Assembly: GCA_934177995.1 (NCBI GenBank)
Contig: CAKPPW010000029.1
Span: 1-15,481 of the forward strand
Source of the DNA: an uncultured Bacilli bacterium
Lineage (GTDB): Bacteria > Bacillota_I > Bacilli_A > RF39 > UBA660
Reading direction: 5' to 3'
DNA length: 15,481 bases
Shown here: piece by piece, positions 13,631 to 15,481 of the stretch
Layout: each line of letters begins with the position of its first letter
Position numbering within the stretch: position 1 is the stretch's first letter
Notes under the pieces: generated by a model
The model's input: only the letters and a program-made list of their open reading frames with translations
The model's database searches: none
Told to the model about the DNA's origin: nothing
Position numbers and translations under genes: made by a program

Positions 13631-15421
13631 TTAAAATCCTCCGCCATCACCAAATGATTCTAATTCTTCTTTGGTGACAACAACATTTATTCTCATTCGT
13701 CTATTTCCACAGACAAACAAAGCTTCTCCTTGTGAGTATCTTTTAATACTATCTCGTTCGTTATCATTTAAATCAATCAACAATGATAAATCATCAACTG
13801 CCTGTTTCTTTAAGCCCATAACAAGATAATATGATGAGTTATCAAAAATAGCTTTACCTTGAGTAATAACTGCTCTATCTGAAAAATCACTTGGTTGTTG
13901 GGTAATAATTATTGTACCAGTATTATACTTTCTAGCACGACGTTGTACTTGTGCTAAGAAGTCAGCTCCTAACTCATTATTAGCACCTAATAATACGTGG
14001 GCTTCATCAACCATTAGTATAGTATTTACACTTGTATCAAGGCATAATCCCCAAGCAAAACGTAGGATATTAAAGAATAAAGCATTCTTAGTATTACCTT
14101 CAGAATTCATTAACTCTTTAATGTTAAATACCATGAAGTCACTATCTTTTCGAATAGTAGTCTTACCATCAAAATAGAATTTAAGTTCTGTTACTAATGG
14201 TTTAACTTTTAATTGTAATCTTTGTAAGATATCTTTTTCATGTGTTTGTTCAGGCATTGATAAGATACGACCTTTAATAGTTGCATATACATCAGTAAAT
14301 GTTGGGTAATCATTACTAGTAAAATGAGAAAAATCAGTATCAAAATCAATTCCAAATCGCTTATAAGTATCTTGTACCACTTCACTAAACATAGTAAGTA
14401 CATCTTCTGTAATTGATGGATCATAATACCTCATAAAAGCCTTTAATGATTGTAAAGTTCTTGTTAAAACAGTATAACCAAGTCCTTGTTTAATTTCTTC
14501 TTCATCAGCATCAATAATAACTTCAAGGGGATTAATCATACCAAATTGTCCACCTTTACCGATATCAACTGTATCTCCACCAAAAGTTCTTGTAATTTCT
14601 TCAAGTTCATTTTCCGGATCAATTGCCACTATCTGACAACCATTTCTAATATGACTTCTAAGTACTAATTTAGCAGCCGTACTTTTACCACTACCAGAAG
14701 TACCAAGTATTATCATATTAGCATTATTTCTATTATTTTCTTTTCTTATCTGATATAAGAATTGATTAAATAAGATAACACCACCAGAGAAATCAACTCC
14801 AAGTAAAACAGATAGTCCAGGATCTTTTATACTATCAAAGATAAATGGATACATCGCTGCAATAGTTGGAGATGGTATTGGTGTTCCAATTCTTTGTTCA
14901 ATATCTTGGGATGGAAAGATTGGTAAAATACTTTTTAATACTTTCTCTTGTTCAAAACGAAGAGATATAGCACGTAATTCCATCGCATCTAAATAGTTCT
15001 TAACATTAACTTTTTTAAGTTCAAGTTCTTCTTTAGTATCAGCCGTAATCATAATATGCATTTGAAAATCAAAGATTTTAGATTGACTAGATGCAAGCAT
15101 TGATACAAAGTATTCTAAACTCTCAGCATCTTGTCTAATCTTCTCTTTAGCCGTCTGATCTTTTTCCTGACGATACTTTTCTCTTAAATCTGCTATTTGT
15201 CTATTAATCATCTTAGACATCATACTAAAAGGAACTGGTATATGTTTAATAACAATTTTAATACCACTCATAGAAGTAAGTGTTGATAAATACCCCGGTG
15301 ATATATATTTAGGATAAGAAATAACTGTTAAAATAGTCGCATACTTATCACTAATAAAGAAATCACTTGGATTAAAATGTAGTCCCTTAGGAGCTATTTG
15401 ACTCTTTAAACTTATACTCAT
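13631..15421 (-). CDS. virB4: VirB4-type T4SS ATPase
   Basis: A 596-residue cytoplasmic or membrane-associated ATPase that powers assembly and transport in conjugative type IV secretion. The N-terminal VirB4/CagE-like part (about 1-200) contains a charged helical stretch (about 75-105). The ATPase part has Walker A GTSGSGKS at 240-247, then IVAIDPENELEEI and FGMINPLEVI. Walker B is TILMVDEAHVLL at 467-478, followed by QVQRRARKYNTGTIIITQQP, the typical VirB4 stretch. It is shorter than full-length VirB4 proteins (usually 650-850), as in several Gram-positive ConE/TrsE-like forms. The ATG overlaps the stop of the upstream gene as ATGA. The next gene starts 25 bases after its stop. The DNA-transfer role is inferred from the presence of VirD4. 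Confidence 0.92.
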   Translation of the reverse strand: MSISLKSQIAPKGLHFNPSDFFISDKYATILTVISYPKYISPGYLSTLTSMSGIKIVIKHIPVPFSMMSKMINRQIADLREKYRQEKDQTAKEKIRQDAESLEYFVSMLASSQSKIFDFQMHIMITADTKEELELKKVNVKNYLDAMELRAISLRFEQEKVLKSILPIFPSQDIEQRIGTPIPSPTIAAMYPFIFDSIKDPGLSVLLGVDFSGGVILFNQFLYQIRKENNRNNANMIILGTSGSGKSTAAKLVLRSHIRNGCQIVAIDPENELEEITRTFGGDTVDIGKGGQFGMINPLEVIIDADEEEIKQGLGYTVLTRTLQSLKAFMRYYDPSITEDVLTMFSEVVQDTYKRFGIDFDTDFSHFTSNDYPTFTDVYATIKGRILSMPEQTHEKDILQRLQLKVKPLVTELKFYFDGKTTIRKDSDFMVFNIKELMNSEGNTKNALFFNILRFAWGLCLDTSVNTILMVDEAHVLLGANNELGADFLAQVQRRARKYNTGTIIITQQPSDFSDRAVITQGKAIFDNSSYYLVMGLKKQAVDDLSLLIDLNDNERDSIKRYSQGEALFVCGNRRMRINVVVTKEELESFGDGGGF

Positions 15422-15481
15422 AATGGCATCACCGTCCCAAACTCAGTAGTTTTACCTCCATTTAAGAAGTTATCTAAAATT
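15418..15481 (-). CDS. C-terminal end of an unknown T4SS gene, cut by the right edge
   Basis: An open frame enters from the right edge and reads LDNFLNGGKTTEFGTVMPL before a TGA at 15418-15420, overlapping the virB4 ATG by ATGA. The overlap implies translational coupling, so this is probably another secretion subunit. In Gram-positive systems a small membrane protein often precedes virB4. Twenty residues are too few to name it. Confidence 0.6.
   Translation of the reverse strand, partial: ILDNFLNGGKTTEFGTVMPL

Noticed and set aside
14209..14424. Minus-strand frame inside virB4 and a plus-strand frame at 14486-14668
   Set aside because: Both are out-of-frame shadows of virB4 with Ile/Leu- or Phe/Asn-rich text and no start signal.
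1..15481. Mycoplasma-type code with UGA as tryptophan, suggested by the AT-rich sequence
   Set aside because: UGA ends spoVAC and the gene before virB4 in tight overlaps, and tryptophans in conserved positions are TGG.

Overview
The window is a very AT-rich stretch in which every supportable gene lies on the minus strand. The standard bacterial code fits: Trp is TGG, and TGA is used as a stop, for example at the spoVAC/spoVAD junction. The spore genes (spoVAC-spoVAD-spoVAE and a SigF/SigG-type sigma factor), the Lys/Asn/Ile-rich proteins and the style of the surface proteins point to a spore-forming, low-GC Bacillota. An uncultured gut Bacilli of the RF39 type is my best guess, but the genus cannot be read from the sequence.

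Right part (about 7,000-15,481, transcribed right to left) is a conjugation-type type IV secretion (T4SS) module. It holds the end of an unknown gene, a VirB4-type ATPase, a membrane-anchored cell-wall enzyme, a small anchored protein with Ca-loop-like motifs, a VirD4/TraG coupling ATPase with its own promoters, and an anchored surface protein. A clear intrinsic terminator closes the module. The cell-wall enzyme is the most striking gene here. It joins a SpoIID-like lytic transglycosylase domain to a C39-like cysteine peptidase, in the place where Gram-positive conjugative elements usually carry a CwlT-like two-domain hydrolase. No relaxase, integrase or attachment site is visible, so the rest of any mobile element would lie beyond the right edge.

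Middle part (about 5,730-6,970) is a spacer with unusual palindromes, followed by a frameshifted PD-(D/E)XK (Rpn-type) transposase-like gene with a short 24-bp tandem repeat.

Left part (about 2,160-5,730) is a sporulation module: spoVAC, spoVAD and spoVAE, overlapping or abutting, behind a near-consensus SigmaG promoter. They are followed by an unknown secreted protein and a short SigF/SigG-like sigma factor. SpoVAC, SpoVAD and SpoVAE form the core of the dipicolinic-acid channel of spores, so this module serves late forespore development and germination.

The far left holds a putative zinc metallopeptidase with a C-terminal membrane anchor, a short gene behind a very good vegetative promoter, and a damaged HipA-like C-terminal fragment running off the edge. 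Three genes in the window (the transposase, the short gene and the HipA fragment) each look broken by one base change. This suggests either decay of accessory genes or assembly error.
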